Notes: a model not told the origin generated them from the letters alone. Shown: positions 7,547 to 15,911, counted from the stretch's first letter. The stretch: DNA of 64,000 nucleotides from Chlamydiales bacterium (GCA_030679955.1 JAUXSF010000033.1:144789-208788); one strand, 5' to 3'. A program made the numbers and translations.

Positions 7547-8497
7547 CTAAATTTTAGGTGGGTGTCCTAATAGGATGATGCCGCTTTCGTCTTCAACCTT
7601 TGGAACTTCATTTAGGTAATCCAGCCAATAGCTTGGTGTGGGGCCATGTTTCAAGAAGTTCGTATAGTTTTCAGTGCTACCTTTCGCTATTGTTGTTGCG
7701 AATTGCTTCACAGCCGGAAGTTGTTCTGGGCTGAAAACAAAAGGTTCAGTAACAAGTGTATGCACTACTGGGTGATCCAATGGAGGCAATGTACGGATGA
7801 ACCATACTTCGCCTTCTTGGCCAGGATAGGCGCTAGCGATATGTACTTGTTCGCCGGTCACTAGCTCTTCTAAAAGAAGAGTTCCTTCTTCGCTACTCTT
7901 GTATTGATACAAGCCCATGCGGGAATTGATGCCGATATTCAAGATATCGATACCGATTTCGTTACCATCGCTGATTGCTGTTTCACGGACCACAGTTGCC
8001 AGGGTTTCGCCGGTATTGCCAACCTGAGCATCAAAAAAGCTCCAGAAGTCAAAGAAGGTGCGAATTCCCCAAGGATCTTCCTCATCGTTGGCATATTCCA
8101 TGAGGGAACCAGCCAGATACATTTGGTGTTGGCGAAGTTCTGGGTACTTATCCAATAGTTCATGGCATTGCAGCAGGAAACCACCAAGGATCATTGGGTA
8201 TTCAAAGAGGTTTAGGTAGAGATCATAGTCATCTACAGAGTCTTCGAAGTCTAGGTCGTTGAATTCGCTATCTTCATCTTCGTCGTCTTCGTCGCCTTCT
8301 TCGTACTCTTCACTATCTTCGTCGTCTTCTTCGCCTTCTTCCAAGTCGTCTTCATCGTCCCACTTGTCTTCGGCATCAAAACCTTCGTCGATGTCGAGCT
8401 CTTCGAACTCTGCTTCTTCTCCTAGCTCAAGTTCGTCTTCATGTTCTTTGGCGTATTTTAACAAGTCGTTTGCGATTGATTTGGCTAGTTTACCCAC
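7547..8497 (-). CDS. Conserved-looking protein with a long poly-acidic N-terminal tract
   Basis: A 316-residue protein of unknown function. Residues about 20-90 are almost entirely Asp and Glu (EEDDEDSEEYEEGDEDDEDE and similar), encoded by GAA/GAT-rich low-complexity DNA. Residues 95-316 form a globular-looking domain with YPMILGGFLLQCHELLDKYPELRQ and conserved-looking aromatic clusters, ending HPPKI. There is no signal peptide or transmembrane segment. The acidic run resembles histone- or ribosome-binding acidic domains of eukaryotic proteins, but no catalytic motif is visible. It lies head-to-head with the Bax-inhibitor-type gene and directly upstream of secA, separated by a hairpin. The start has an AGGAGAACATC leader, a good ribosome binding site. 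Confidence 0.75.
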   Translation of the reverse strand: MGKLAKSIANDLLKYAKEHEDELELGEEAEFEELDIDEGFDAEDKWDDEDDLEEGEEDDEDSEEYEEGDEDDEDEDSEFNDLDFEDSVDDYDLYLNLFEYPMILGGFLLQCHELLDKYPELRQHQMYLAGSLMEYANDEEDPWGIRTFFDFWSFFDAQVGNTGETLATVVRETAISDGNEIGIDILNIGINSRMGLYQYKSSEEGTLLLEELVTGEQVHIASAYPGQEGEVWFIRTLPPLDHPVVHTLVTEPFVFSPEQLPAVKQFATTIAKGSTENYTNFLKHGPTPSYWLDYLNEVPKVEDESGIILLGHPPKI

Positions 8498-8688
8498 AAT
8501 GATGTTCTCCTAATTTGGTTCAAGCTAGTTTAGCCTAGGAGTTCTTAAAATGCTTTATTTTTTTACCACCAACGTCACAGACTTGACTGTAGGTTTTTTA
8601 TGGATGAGATGGAAAACATGGTTTTGCTTCACGGGAAAAGGTTAATGGGTGTAAAATAGATACTTAGAGAGATAGTAAGGAGGATGAT

Positions 8689-9432
8689 ATGAGAACTTCA
8701 AACCCCACATTAACCCCGTCGGTTTTTACCGGAATGCAGGGTGTGGCTAACAAAGCGGATGCCATGACCATTTCTGGCGTCATCAACAAAGCGGCTATTT
8801 TGTTGCTGCTAGTGTTGTTGACAGCTGGGTATACATGGAGCATTTACTACAAAACAGGTGATGCTGCTGCTGTAGCCCCTTGGATGATGGTTGGCGTATT
8901 TGGCGGTCTAATTGTTGCCATCGCGACCGTGGTTAAAAAGACCTGGGCGCCGGTAACAGCTCCTATTTATGCGCTGCTCGAAGGACTTTTCATTGGTGGC
9001 TTGTCCGCTACGATTGAAGCTTCCTACCCGGGCTTGGTGATGCAAGCGACAGCCTTAACTTTTGGCACGCTGGCTTTCATGCTGTTCATTTACAAGTCTG
9101 GCATCATCGCTGTGACACAGCAGTTCAGAATAGGCTTGGTAGCTGCTACGGGAGCTATTGCTTTGCTGTACATCGTTAGTATGGCGCTATCTTTCTTTGG
9201 CATCTCCGTTCCATTTATCTATGGAAGCGGTGTGTTCGGGATTGGTTTTAGCATTGTAGTGGTCTTTATCGCTGCTCTTAACCTTGTTTTGGACTTTGAC
9301 TTTATCGAGCAGGGCGCTCGCTATAACCTTCCTAAGTATATGGAATGGTATGCCGCGTTTGGCTTGATGGTTACACTGATTTGGCTATATGTGGAGATGT
9401 TACGTCTTCTAGCTAAGATTCGTGACCGTTAG
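8689..9432 (+). CDS. Bax inhibitor-1/YccA-type membrane protein
   Basis: A 247-residue inner-membrane protein with seven hydrophobic segments. The order and spacing fit the bacterial Bax-inhibitor-1-like family (the larger Bax1-I_like branch with an extended N-terminus). A central AFMLFIYKSGIIAV and a late YNLPKYMEWYAAFGLMVTL segment match the family, including the conserved EWYAAFGL turn before the last helix. Family members such as YetJ act as pH-sensitive calcium leak channels; the role here is inferred. The ATG follows a strong AAGGAGG site by five bases. The gene is convergent with psd, and the last 20 bases of the two overlap. Confidence 0.9.
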   Translation: MRTSNPTLTPSVFTGMQGVANKADAMTISGVINKAAILLLLVLLTAGYTWSIYYKTGDAAAVAPWMMVGVFGGLIVAIATVVKKTWAPVTAPIYALLEGLFIGGLSATIEASYPGLVMQATALTFGTLAFMLFIYKSGIIAVTQQFRIGLVAATGAIALLYIVSMALSFFGISVPFIYGSGVFGIGFSIVVVFIAALNLVLDFDFIEQGARYNLPKYMEWYAAFGLMVTLIWLYVEMLRLLAKIRDR

Positions 9433-10345
9433 AGACTAGGCGTCCCATCGATTGCCCCATGAGGCAACGGATTTCCATTCGTTGCTTCGTGGCGGCAATT
9501 AGGTCTTCATCGAATTCGATTGATCCCTCTGGAAATAACAACACCAGAGCAGACCCACCAAAGTTAAAGTATCCTTTTTCCTCGCCCTTCTGCTGCCGCT
9601 TGCCAGCTTCATAAGTCTGGACGATATTGCCAACTGTTGTAGCGCCCACTTCAAGTACCAGCACATCTCCAAATACTGTTGACTGCAGAGTAGAGAGGCT
9701 GCGTTTGTTTTGCCAAAAGATTCGGATGCTTTGCTTGATGGCGATTGGATTCACCGAATAGAGGCATCCATTGATCAAACGGCTTTCAGAGGGCGTACAA
9801 GTTACGGGAAAATGGAAGCGGTGATAATCGGAAGGGCAAAGTCTCGCTAAAACCATGCTGCCCTTAGCGTAGCGTTGTGCTAGCTCTGGGCTCTCTAGCA
9901 GCTTCGTAAGGTCAAAGGTCTGCCCTTTAATGTCAAAGGCTCCCACCTGGCTGACATCCTGGAAGAAGTAGTAACGACCGTCAGCCGGTATAACGGCTAC
10001 TCCCTCGCCGCGCGCGATTGGACGTACCGAAGGCTTTAGCTTGCGTATGAAGAAGTCGGAAAAGGAAGTAAATTGCTCAACAGTCTTTTCAAACTCGGAA
10101 ACATCAACATCAAAACGCTTAACAAAAGGCTCAATGTGATGCTTGGTGAAGGTTTGCTCTTGATACCATCCCACAATGCGTGAAAAGAGTGCGCAGCGGC
10201 AAATAAGGTGCCTGACAGGAGTACCGATGATGCGGCTGACTAATCCATTTCCATAGAAAAAGTTGAGCGCTCCACTAGCCATAACCTCTTCTTGGCTATG
10301 TTGGCCCGTGCGTCGCTCGATATAAGTGATGCCTTCAGCTGACAT
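9413..10345 (-). CDS. psd: Phosphatidylserine decarboxylase proenzyme
   Basis: A 310-residue protein that makes phosphatidylethanolamine from phosphatidylserine at the membrane. The self-cleavage site is GGS at residues 263-265 (context FNFGGSALVLLF), where Ser265 becomes the pyruvoyl group. GGS rather than the LGST of Escherichia coli is what I expect in chlamydiae. Other family blocks are FSDFFIRKLKP, IPADGRYYFF and the catalytic-His region LCPSDYHRFHFP. It lies 10 bases downstream of the small exported protein at 10356-10769 and overlaps the Bax-inhibitor gene at its 3' end. The full set of motifs makes it very likely functional. Confidence 0.97.
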   Translation of the reverse strand: MSAEGITYIERRTGQHSQEEVMASGALNFFYGNGLVSRIIGTPVRHLICRCALFSRIVGWYQEQTFTKHHIEPFVKRFDVDVSEFEKTVEQFTSFSDFFIRKLKPSVRPIARGEGVAVIPADGRYYFFQDVSQVGAFDIKGQTFDLTKLLESPELAQRYAKGSMVLARLCPSDYHRFHFPVTCTPSESRLINGCLYSVNPIAIKQSIRIFWQNKRSLSTLQSTVFGDVLVLEVGATTVGNIVQTYEAGKRQQKGEEKGYFNFGGSALVLLFPEGSIEFDEDLIAATKQRMEIRCLMGQSMGRLVSNGHES

Positions 10346-10355
10346 AGTGTGCCGC

Positions 10356-10769
10356 CTATGGCCTACTTAGCCCTTTTTTGGAGGCTATTTGGGAGAAGAA
10401 CTTAAGCTCCTCTGCCAACTCTGGATCAAAAACGTGCGTGAGATGCTGAGCATCGATAGATTGCTGCAATTGGTGTGCAGCCTTAACCATTTGAATGACG
10501 TTATCTTTATTTAGCTGATCCTGCAGGTAACGTGCCTTGACCTTGTAATACTCGACTACTAGACGGCGCAGCTGTTTCTGCTCGGTTAGGTTTTTCTCGG
10601 TAATAGCGATCAAATCGTCTAATGGACGCAGAGAGTCCTTTTCTGGACGAGAAGCCATTCCCTGCGGAGGCATGTCTTGAGTAGAGGCGTTGACAGGTCC
10701 GAATGAGGCTGCTTGAGCAGATGCAAAGAAAAGGGTAAGGAATATGGCGAAAATACAACAATTCTTCAT
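10356..10769 (-). CDS. Small exported protein of unknown function
   Basis: A 137-residue protein with a clear signal peptide: NCCIFAIFLTLFFASAQA followed by ASFG, with likely cleavage after SAQA near residue 20. The mature part is mostly helical and charged, with a KNLTEQKQLRRLVVEYYKVKARY stretch likely to form a coiled coil. No enzymatic motif is visible. It lies just upstream of psd with a 10-base gap, so the two are probably co-transcribed. Its position between psd and secA resembles that of an uncharacterised gene in Chlamydia trachomatis (CT700), but I cannot show homology. Confidence 0.75.
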   Translation of the reverse strand: MKNCCIFAIFLTLFFASAQAASFGPVNASTQDMPPQGMASRPEKDSLRPLDDLIAITEKNLTEQKQLRRLVVEYYKVKARYLQDQLNKDNVIQMVKAAHQLQQSIDAQHLTHVFDPELAEELKFFSQIASKKGLSRP

Positions 10770-10829
10770 GGCAGCCTCTATTAGAATTTCAAAAGAGAGC
10801 AGTCTATCCTGTAGGGGGATTTAACGCAA

Positions 10830-10849
10830 AGGCATGTGCTGACATGCCT
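10830..10849 (-). terminator. Hairpin downstream of the 10871-12292 gene
   Basis: aggcatgt-gctg-acatgcct is a perfect 8 bp stem with a 4-base loop. On the minus strand it is followed by TTTGCGTT, 22 bases past the stop of the upstream gene. It includes the short ttaacgcaaagg motif that also occurs at 47763. Confidence 0.55.
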
Positions 10850-10870
10850 GACTTGTCAAGCCTCACTACA

Positions 10871-12292
10871 TTACCCCTTTGCAAACAAAGGCTCTTGAAT
10901 TTGCTCTAAGAACCCAGGGTTCGTTTCATAGAAGGTTTTAAAGGCTGGCATCAGCTTATCTTTTGCTGATTTAAAGATTGTCTTTTGATTGAACGGCATT
11001 TTGGGATAATGGATCATTGCATCTTTCTTATCTTTCATAATGATCGTTAACACATGACTAGTTATTATTTGGAATCTGGGAACATTCTCATATACTTCAA
11101 AGAGTCCATCCACTAACTGATCACAAAGCCGATCTAGTACGTGAAACACGATTTGCGCTTCTGTAGGCGCTGATTTTTGTCGCAATATTTTCAGAATTTT
11201 CAGAGGATCCTTAAACACCTCTTGGCCCAATTTCGCTACCTCTTTTTCGGCAATTTGTGCGAATAAGATGGCCTTGTCTGCCCAATACGCTCTGCGGAGC
11301 CGAGCGATTTCATGATAACAGTCGTGGGGTAGAGCTATGACGTTATTTTTCGTATTATGAATCTTGGGTTTCTCATCTGGCAAAAGCAGTGCTATGGGTG
11401 ATAAGCCTTCTAGCAAATGTGCTTCCATCTGTTTCCGTTCAGGGACTAAGTGTAGCATGGGCGTTAAACAACGTTTGGAGCCTCTTTGACGAGCTGTTTC
11501 AGTGAAAAATTTATTAAGCAGGCCAAAGGAGGCTATGCCCAAGTAGACGCGTTTCTCGAATTTGTATTTTCGAATGCCAAGCGTTTTATCGTCTTTTGTA
11601 AAGCTTTCATCAATCAGGTCCCTTGTTTTTGGATCAAAGCTATCCAGCTCCACCAGCATGATGACTTTTTGATTTTCTGCGACTGAACGGATACGTTCAA
11701 TGGTAACAGTTGTCTTTGCCTTTTCGCTTTTGTCCCTATCTAGAAGCTTATTATCTTGGAACATGGAGTAATGGGATTGACCTACTCGAACAACTTTTAC
11801 AGCCCCAGCGGGTGAGTTTTGAAAGGCTCCCACCATCATCATGGCGGTGGCTAGATCTTCGAGAGAGATATCTTTCCGGCAATAGGCAGCCAATAAAAGA
11901 TAGCCAATCTGCTTGTCCTTACCGTAAGTGTCCAGCAGTTCCTGCCATTTTCCTTGCTTAATTGTGTCACAAATGAATGGAAGTAGTATGTTTGTATGTA
12001 CCTGTACAATTGCGTCAAGATCATTTTCAGTCGCATGCTTAAGTAATCTCTGTTGACCTTCGCAGTTAGAAGACTGCAAATCAGTTTTTGAAAATAGCGG
12101 TTGTGGAAGACGAAGGTCTTTTAATGTGAGGCTCTGTAGCTGCAGCGGCAGAACAGTTTTATCCATTGGCTTAGGAATAACGAGTGGTTGAAGCGGTGTT
12201 AGAGATAGCGCAGACTGAACCGCAGGTAAGTCTGTTTTAGAAATAGGTATAGTATTTAGAAGGGGAGTAACGTTACAGGTTGCGTTAATCAT
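10871..12292 (-). CDS. Hypothetical protein, possible secreted effector
   Basis: A 473-residue soluble protein that I do not recognise. The first 75 residues are low in charge and rich in Pro, Leu, Thr and Ser, a composition compatible with a type III secretion signal. The middle carries ICDTIKQGKWQELLDTYGKD and a helical segment with PHDCYHEIARLRRAYWADKA. The C-terminal third is helical and lysine-rich. There are no transmembrane segments. The start has no strong ribosome binding site. It is flanked by a hairpin terminator on one side and a MITE-like element on the other, and the region between psd and mnmE looks lineage-specific. The effector idea is inference only. Confidence 0.7.
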   Translation of the reverse strand: MINATCNVTPLLNTIPISKTDLPAVQSALSLTPLQPLVIPKPMDKTVLPLQLQSLTLKDLRLPQPLFSKTDLQSSNCEGQQRLLKHATENDLDAIVQVHTNILLPFICDTIKQGKWQELLDTYGKDKQIGYLLLAAYCRKDISLEDLATAMMMVGAFQNSPAGAVKVVRVGQSHYSMFQDNKLLDRDKSEKAKTTVTIERIRSVAENQKVIMLVELDSFDPKTRDLIDESFTKDDKTLGIRKYKFEKRVYLGIASFGLLNKFFTETARQRGSKRCLTPMLHLVPERKQMEAHLLEGLSPIALLLPDEKPKIHNTKNNVIALPHDCYHEIARLRRAYWADKAILFAQIAEKEVAKLGQEVFKDPLKILKILRQKSAPTEAQIVFHVLDRLCDQLVDGLFEVYENVPRFQIITSHVLTIIMKDKKDAMIHYPKMPFNQKTIFKSAKDKLMPAFKTFYETNPGFLEQIQEPLFAKG

Positions 12293-12365
12293 CTAATTCT
12301 CTCATTTATTCATATTTACAAAGTTACAAAGGATATGATAATCAAAATTAAATGTAAAGATCTAT

Positions 12366-12675
12366 GACCCAGATTGCTACCAAAACTTGCGGTACACGTT
12401 TGTTATTTTGGTTCAGCTGCGTAGTCGTGGTTTGAAGGCAAGGGTTCATCCCTTGGCGAAAACCAAGACCTAGCAGATGGGCTAAAACAAAGACGTGTAC
12501 TGCAACAAAATGTAAAATTTCTCCTTCCCAACTAAGGAGAATATCATGGAAACGTATGCAACGAGTATTTACGTAATTAGCGACGAGGTTCTTCGGCTTC
12601 TTGATTTCCGAGACGATTCTCATATCTGGCGCACTTCACAAAGTTCCAGATGAGGTTTTGGTAGCAATCTGGGTC
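12366..12675. mobile_element. MITE-like element, 310 bp, with 21 bp perfect inverted ends
   Basis: gacccagattgctaccaaaac at 12366-12386 is repeated exactly in inverse at 12655-12675. Both ends are flanked by TAT (12363-12365 and 12676-12678), a fitting 3 bp target duplication. Inside are a nested inverted repeat (gcggtacacgt versus acgtgtactgc), a caaggg/cccttg hairpin and a short open frame with a good ribosome binding site. This is the structure of an internally deleted insertion sequence. Confidence 0.75.
12546..12653 (+). pseudogene. 35-codon frame inside the MITE, probable transposase N-terminus remnant
   Basis: An ATG preceded by AAGGAGAATATC opens a frame for METYATSIYVISDEVLRLLD and 15 further residues. 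It stops just before the right inverted end. The position and start context suggest the first codons of the parent transposase, with the rest deleted. The family assignment is not secure. Confidence 0.45.
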
Positions 12676-12690
12676 TATGCCTGTTACGTG

Positions 12691-12742
12691 AAAAAACAAA
12701 AATGCCCAGGCACTTCAGGGGGTAAGTCGAAGTGCCCAGGCA
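12691..12742 (-). terminator. Intrinsic terminator after the 12768-13142 gene
   Basis: On the minus strand, tgcctgggcacttc and gaagtgcctgggca form a strong stem around a 12-base loop. TTTTTGTTTTTT follows directly. It lies 26 bases after the stop codon. Confidence 0.8.
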
Positions 12743-12767
12743 AGATGCAATGACAAAGACAAAAAAA

Positions 12768-13142
12768 TTATTCTGCGTATTGTCTGAGAGCTGCTCCGGC
12801 TCTTAATCCGATTAAAGCAGCGACAGGCGTAGGTAACACGATGCTCGTCATCAATAGAGCAAAGGCAGCTAGAGCCTTTCCGTTGGTCTCTTTGGGATTC
12901 CAAAGATCATCCAACAATTTGTTGAAATCCTTAAGGTGAGTAGCCAACAGAGCCCCGAGGCCCAATGTGATTAGGGGTACGGAAATCGGAGCGAGTAGTA
13001 TTGCTACAGCAACAGCGATGATAACCGTTTGTTGCGAAAGCTCTTCTACTGTTTCCTTATCGATATGAATATCTTCGACATAACTTTTGACTTGGTCAAT
13101 AAAGCTTGCGCCTTCTGAGCTGCGGTCTAATGGTGTTGTCAT
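12768..13142 (-). CDS. Small bilobed hydrophobic protein (Inc-like candidate)
   Basis: A 124-residue protein without a signal peptide. A polar first 40 residues are followed by a long hydrophobic hairpin (TVIIAVAVAILLAPISVPLITLGLGALLA), a polar linker (KDFNKLLDDLWNPKETNG) and a second hydrophobic hairpin (ALAAFALLMTSIVLPTPVAAL). Two closely spaced membrane-spanning pairs with a polar lead are the hallmark of chlamydial inclusion-membrane proteins; identity with a known Inc cannot be judged. The gene is followed by a strong terminator, and the start has a GGGAG site about seven bases upstream. A similar protein is encoded just upstream in the same direction. Confidence 0.7.
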   Translation of the reverse strand: MTTPLDRSSEGASFIDQVKSYVEDIHIDKETVEELSQQTVIIAVAVAILLAPISVPLITLGLGALLATHLKDFNKLLDDLWNPKETNGKALAAFALLMTSIVLPTPVAALIGLRAGAALRQYAE

Positions 13143-13228
13143 TTAATCTCCCTCCTATGACGTTGTGACAATCATCATAGCAAGGGAGTTTAAAGGCTGC
13201 GTAAACCGAGCATTACGATCGGGTTAAT

Positions 13229-13657
13229 TTATGCACCGACTTGAGCTTTAGCCCAAGCTAAGGCTTCTGCAGGTGACATCTTACCACCAGCCCAGCCACC
13301 AGTTAGTACGCCAGATACAATAGCTGTTGGAAGAGGAGCCAGTACAGCACCTGCACCGATAACACCGCCTGCAGCGATTTGCAGAGCAAAGTTCTGTTGA
13401 TTCCAAACGTTGAAAACCTGGTCAAAAACATTCTTTAGTGGTTGTCCAGCGAAAACTCCGGTCGCTGCGCCTATGGAATATGGCACTATTGCTTGCGTAG
13501 CAACGAAAGCGGCAACAACAAATGGACCATAGGTCTGCATTGCTGCTACCAAATTATTATCGATTTCTAGGGAAGTCTTGCCCTTTGTGGCTGCCGGTTT
13601 AGCATGGAGAAAGCCAAAAAAAGAGGTTTTTGCTGAGTCTACTACTGTCATTTCCAA
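13229..13657 (-). CDS. Small hydrophobic protein, paired with the preceding Inc-like gene
   Basis: A 142-residue protein with a polar, Lys/Ser-rich first 35 residues. It has two hydrophobic regions (GPFVVAAFVATQAIVPYSIG and IAAGGVIGAGAVLAPLPTAI) separated by an amphipathic LKNVFDQVFNVWNQQN, and an Ala-rich tail. The outline (polar lead, hydrophobic pair, linker, hydrophobic pair) matches the 124-residue protein encoded 86 bases downstream, and both linkers carry a similar F/L-x-x-L/V-W-N pattern, so the two may be distant paralogues. I infer an inclusion- or host-membrane role. A weak hairpin follows the stop. Confidence 0.65.
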   Translation of the reverse strand: MEMTVVDSAKTSFFGFLHAKPAATKGKTSLEIDNNLVAAMQTYGPFVVAAFVATQAIVPYSIGAATGVFAGQPLKNVFDQVFNVWNQQNFALQIAAGGVIGAGAVLAPLPTAIVSGVLTGGWAGGKMSPAEALAWAKAQVGA

Positions 13658-13784
13658 GTCCTTATCTAGTTGGGTTAGGATCTAAAGTGGATATAGTATA
13701 GCCTATTGGAAAAATTTTAGTGCATACAATTCACGTAGTGTTACTGAGATTTGAGACAGACCTATCTCTGCGTTTTTTTCTCTG

Positions 13785-13813
13785 TTGTCGTTATTGGCAT
13801 GAAATTTTATACT
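13785..13813 (+). promoter_or_regulatory. Predicted sigma-70-type promoter of mnmE
   Basis: TTGTCG (13785-13790) and TATACT (13808-13813) have an exact 17-base spacer and lie 32 bases before the mnmE start codon. Confidence 0.6.
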
Positions 13814-13845
13814 TATCGTTTTAAAAATAATAAACTTGCGATTTC

Positions 13846-15222
13846 ATGAATTTTATCCACCAAGCTTACCAACCTGGCGAAACTGTAGCTGCAATAGCCA
13901 CACCTTTGGGCGAAGGGGGAGTGGCCATTATCCGTATTTCGGGTGATTCCGCACTGGCGGTGGCTGCTAAGGTCTTTTCGGGCGATGTTTGTTCCTACCA
14001 AACGCATACAGCACATTTTGGCTTTGTCAAAGATGCTTTAGGTAACCATGTCGATGACGCATTAGCCTTGGTGATGTTAGGTAAGCGATCCTATACCGGC
14101 GAAGATACCGTGGAGATACACTGCCACGGTGGCAGCCTTATCTCGAGACGTGTTTTAGATGTTATCTTGGCTGCCGGAGCGCGTGCAGCGTTCCCAGGAG
14201 AGTTTACCTTTAAGGCCTACATCAATGGCAAGCTTGATCTAACGCAGGCCGAAGCTGTTCAAGAATTGATCGCTGCCAAGAATGAACGCGCTTTGGATGC
14301 CGCAGAGCAGCATTTACGTGGAGCTCTTTCAAAACGCATACGAAGCTTTCAGCACGCTTTGACTGATACTGCAGCCATTTTGGAAGCCTGGGTTGACTTT
14401 CCAGAGGAAGGCCTCGAGTTTGCCAGCATGGAAGAGATATGCGAGGGTTTGGAAGCTGCTATCCATAACATGCAGCAATTACTAGACACCTTTCATGATG
14501 GCAAAATTCTCCACGACGGCTTATCGTTATGCCTTGTTGGTAGTCCTAACGTAGGCAAATCATCTCTAATGAATGCGCTGCTTGATAAAGAGCGAGCCAT
14601 TGTTTCTCCCATTCCTGGTACTACACGCGATATTGTGGAGGATCATCTTCGGCTTAATGGCCTCAACATCAAGCTTACAGACACCGCAGGGATTCGTGAG
14701 TCAGATGAAGTCATTGAGCAAGAGGGTATAAGACGCTCCAAGCAAGCCCTAAAAGAAGCTGACCTGGTGTTGCTGGTTCTAGATATTAGTGTGCCGCTTG
14801 GCCCGCAGGAGTTACAACTTATAGAGCTTGTACCACCGCATAAAGCCATTGCGGTATGGAATAAGAGCGATTTGGCACATGATTCGCTCCCACCTCTTTC
14901 CCTGCCAAACGTCGTCAAAGTGTCCGCTAAAGAGCGTGTAGGGCTTGATCAGCTGCGTCAGTTAGTAGACAAAGTCATTTGGGAACACGGTCCTCCATCA
15001 CGTGAAGAAGTGTTAATTACTAATGTGAGGCACAAAGAGGCTCTGTCGAATGCTATATCCGCTTGCAAGGCGGTCATCACCGGATTAAAGACAGACATTT
15101 CCCCGGAATTCATAGCCTCCGATATGCGCTATTGCTTGACTGAACTCGGTAGAATCATCGGCACCAATGTCACAGAGGATATCCTCTCTGCCATATTCTC
15201 TAAATTCTGCGTAGGCAAATGA
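13846..15222 (+). CDS. mnmE: tRNA modification GTPase MnmE (TrmE, ThdF)
   Basis: A 458-residue protein that, with MnmG, installs the 5-carboxymethylaminomethyl group on U34 of certain tRNAs. The N-terminal folate-binding domain has DTIAAIATP-like and GGVAIIRISG segments. A helical domain follows, then the G domain with G1 GSPNVGKSS (232-240), a TTRD switch, DTAG (in LTDTAGIRES) and NKSD. The essential C-terminal Cys is present in FCVGK, the last five residues. Length is normal. A good promoter lies directly upstream, and the stop overlaps the start of nth by four bases, so the two genes are translationally coupled. The mnmE-nth pairing is conserved in chlamydiae. Confidence 0.98.
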   Translation: MNFIHQAYQPGETVAAIATPLGEGGVAIIRISGDSALAVAAKVFSGDVCSYQTHTAHFGFVKDALGNHVDDALALVMLGKRSYTGEDTVEIHCHGGSLISRRVLDVILAAGARAAFPGEFTFKAYINGKLDLTQAEAVQELIAAKNERALDAAEQHLRGALSKRIRSFQHALTDTAAILEAWVDFPEEGLEFASMEEICEGLEAAIHNMQQLLDTFHDGKILHDGLSLCLVGSPNVGKSSLMNALLDKERAIVSPIPGTTRDIVEDHLRLNGLNIKLTDTAGIRESDEVIEQEGIRRSKQALKEADLVLLVLDISVPLGPQELQLIELVPPHKAIAVWNKSDLAHDSLPPLSLPNVVKVSAKERVGLDQLRQLVDKVIWEHGPPSREEVLITNVRHKEALSNAISACKAVITGLKTDISPEFIASDMRYCLTELGRIIGTNVTEDILSAIFSKFCVGK

Positions 15223-15830
15223 GTAAAAAGGCTAGGCAAATCCAGAAGATTTTGGATGATCTCTATCCTAACCCGCAAATACCCTTACAGCACAAAGATG
15301 CCTATACGTTACTAATCGCGGTATTATTATCGGCTCAATGCACAGATGCACGAGTGAATACCGTGACTCCAGCGCTGTTTGCCCGTGCGGACAATCCCTA
15401 CGACATGATCAAGGTCCCGATAGAAGAAATAGCCAATCTTGTACACACCTGTGGGTTGGCGCCCACTAAATCTAAAGCAATTTGGAATTTATCCAGGATC
15501 TTAGTCGAAAAGTTTGATGGTAGAGTGCCGGATAACTTTGAGGACCTCGAATCCTTGCCCGGAGTTGGTCACAAAACAGCATCAGTTGTCATGGCACAGG
15601 CCTTTCACCAACCCGCTTTCCCAGTGGATACTCATATTCACCGTTGCGCTAAACGCTGGGGACTCAGTGAGGGAAAAACGGTTGAAAAGACCGAAGCAGA
15701 CCTAAAAGCACTCTTTCCAAGGAAGGATTGGATCAAACTCCACCTTCAGATTATCTACTTTGCCAGGGAATTCTGCCCTGCCAAACAGCATAATCCTCAA
15801 GAGTGCCCTATTTGTTCTATTCTGAACTAG
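15219..15830 (+). CDS. nth: Endonuclease III
   Basis: A 203-residue base-excision repair glycosylase/AP lyase for oxidised pyrimidines. The helix-hairpin-helix LPGVGHKTA holds the catalytic Lys, and VDTHIHR holds the catalytic Asp. The C-terminal iron-sulfur region looks unusual: the usual spacing is C-x6-C-x2-C-x5-C, but here I see C-x9-C-x2-C and the protein ends four residues later without a fourth Cys. The cluster may be absent or differently liganded. The gene overlaps mnmE by four bases and is followed by a decayed reading frame, so it probably ends the operon. Confidence 0.95.
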   Translation: MSKKARQIQKILDDLYPNPQIPLQHKDAYTLLIAVLLSAQCTDARVNTVTPALFARADNPYDMIKVPIEEIANLVHTCGLAPTKSKAIWNLSRILVEKFDGRVPDNFEDLESLPGVGHKTASVVMAQAFHQPAFPVDTHIHRCAKRWGLSEGKTVEKTEADLKALFPRKDWIKLHLQIIYFAREFCPAKQHNPQECPICSILN

Positions 15831-15911
15831 CATGATTATTTAATTTCGTTGTAATAGTGATTTTACAATAAAAATGTTATAAATTGTATTAATTTCAAAT
15901 CAGGATTAGTT

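Noticed and set aside
8259-8513. Poly-Ser open frame on the plus strand
   Set aside because: It is the antisense of the acidic tract of the minus-strand gene at 7547-8497; the Ser runs simply mirror GAA/GAT codons.
12348-12623. 91-residue minus-strand frame in the gap after the 10871-12292 gene
   Set aside because: It runs across the left end of the MITE and through its hairpins; the plus-strand frame with a good ribosome binding site fits the element better.
12366-12675. Considered tmRNA, RNase P RNA or SRP RNA because the ends pair
   Set aside because: None of the conserved cores are present; perfect terminal inverted repeats plus TAT flanks fit a mobile element.
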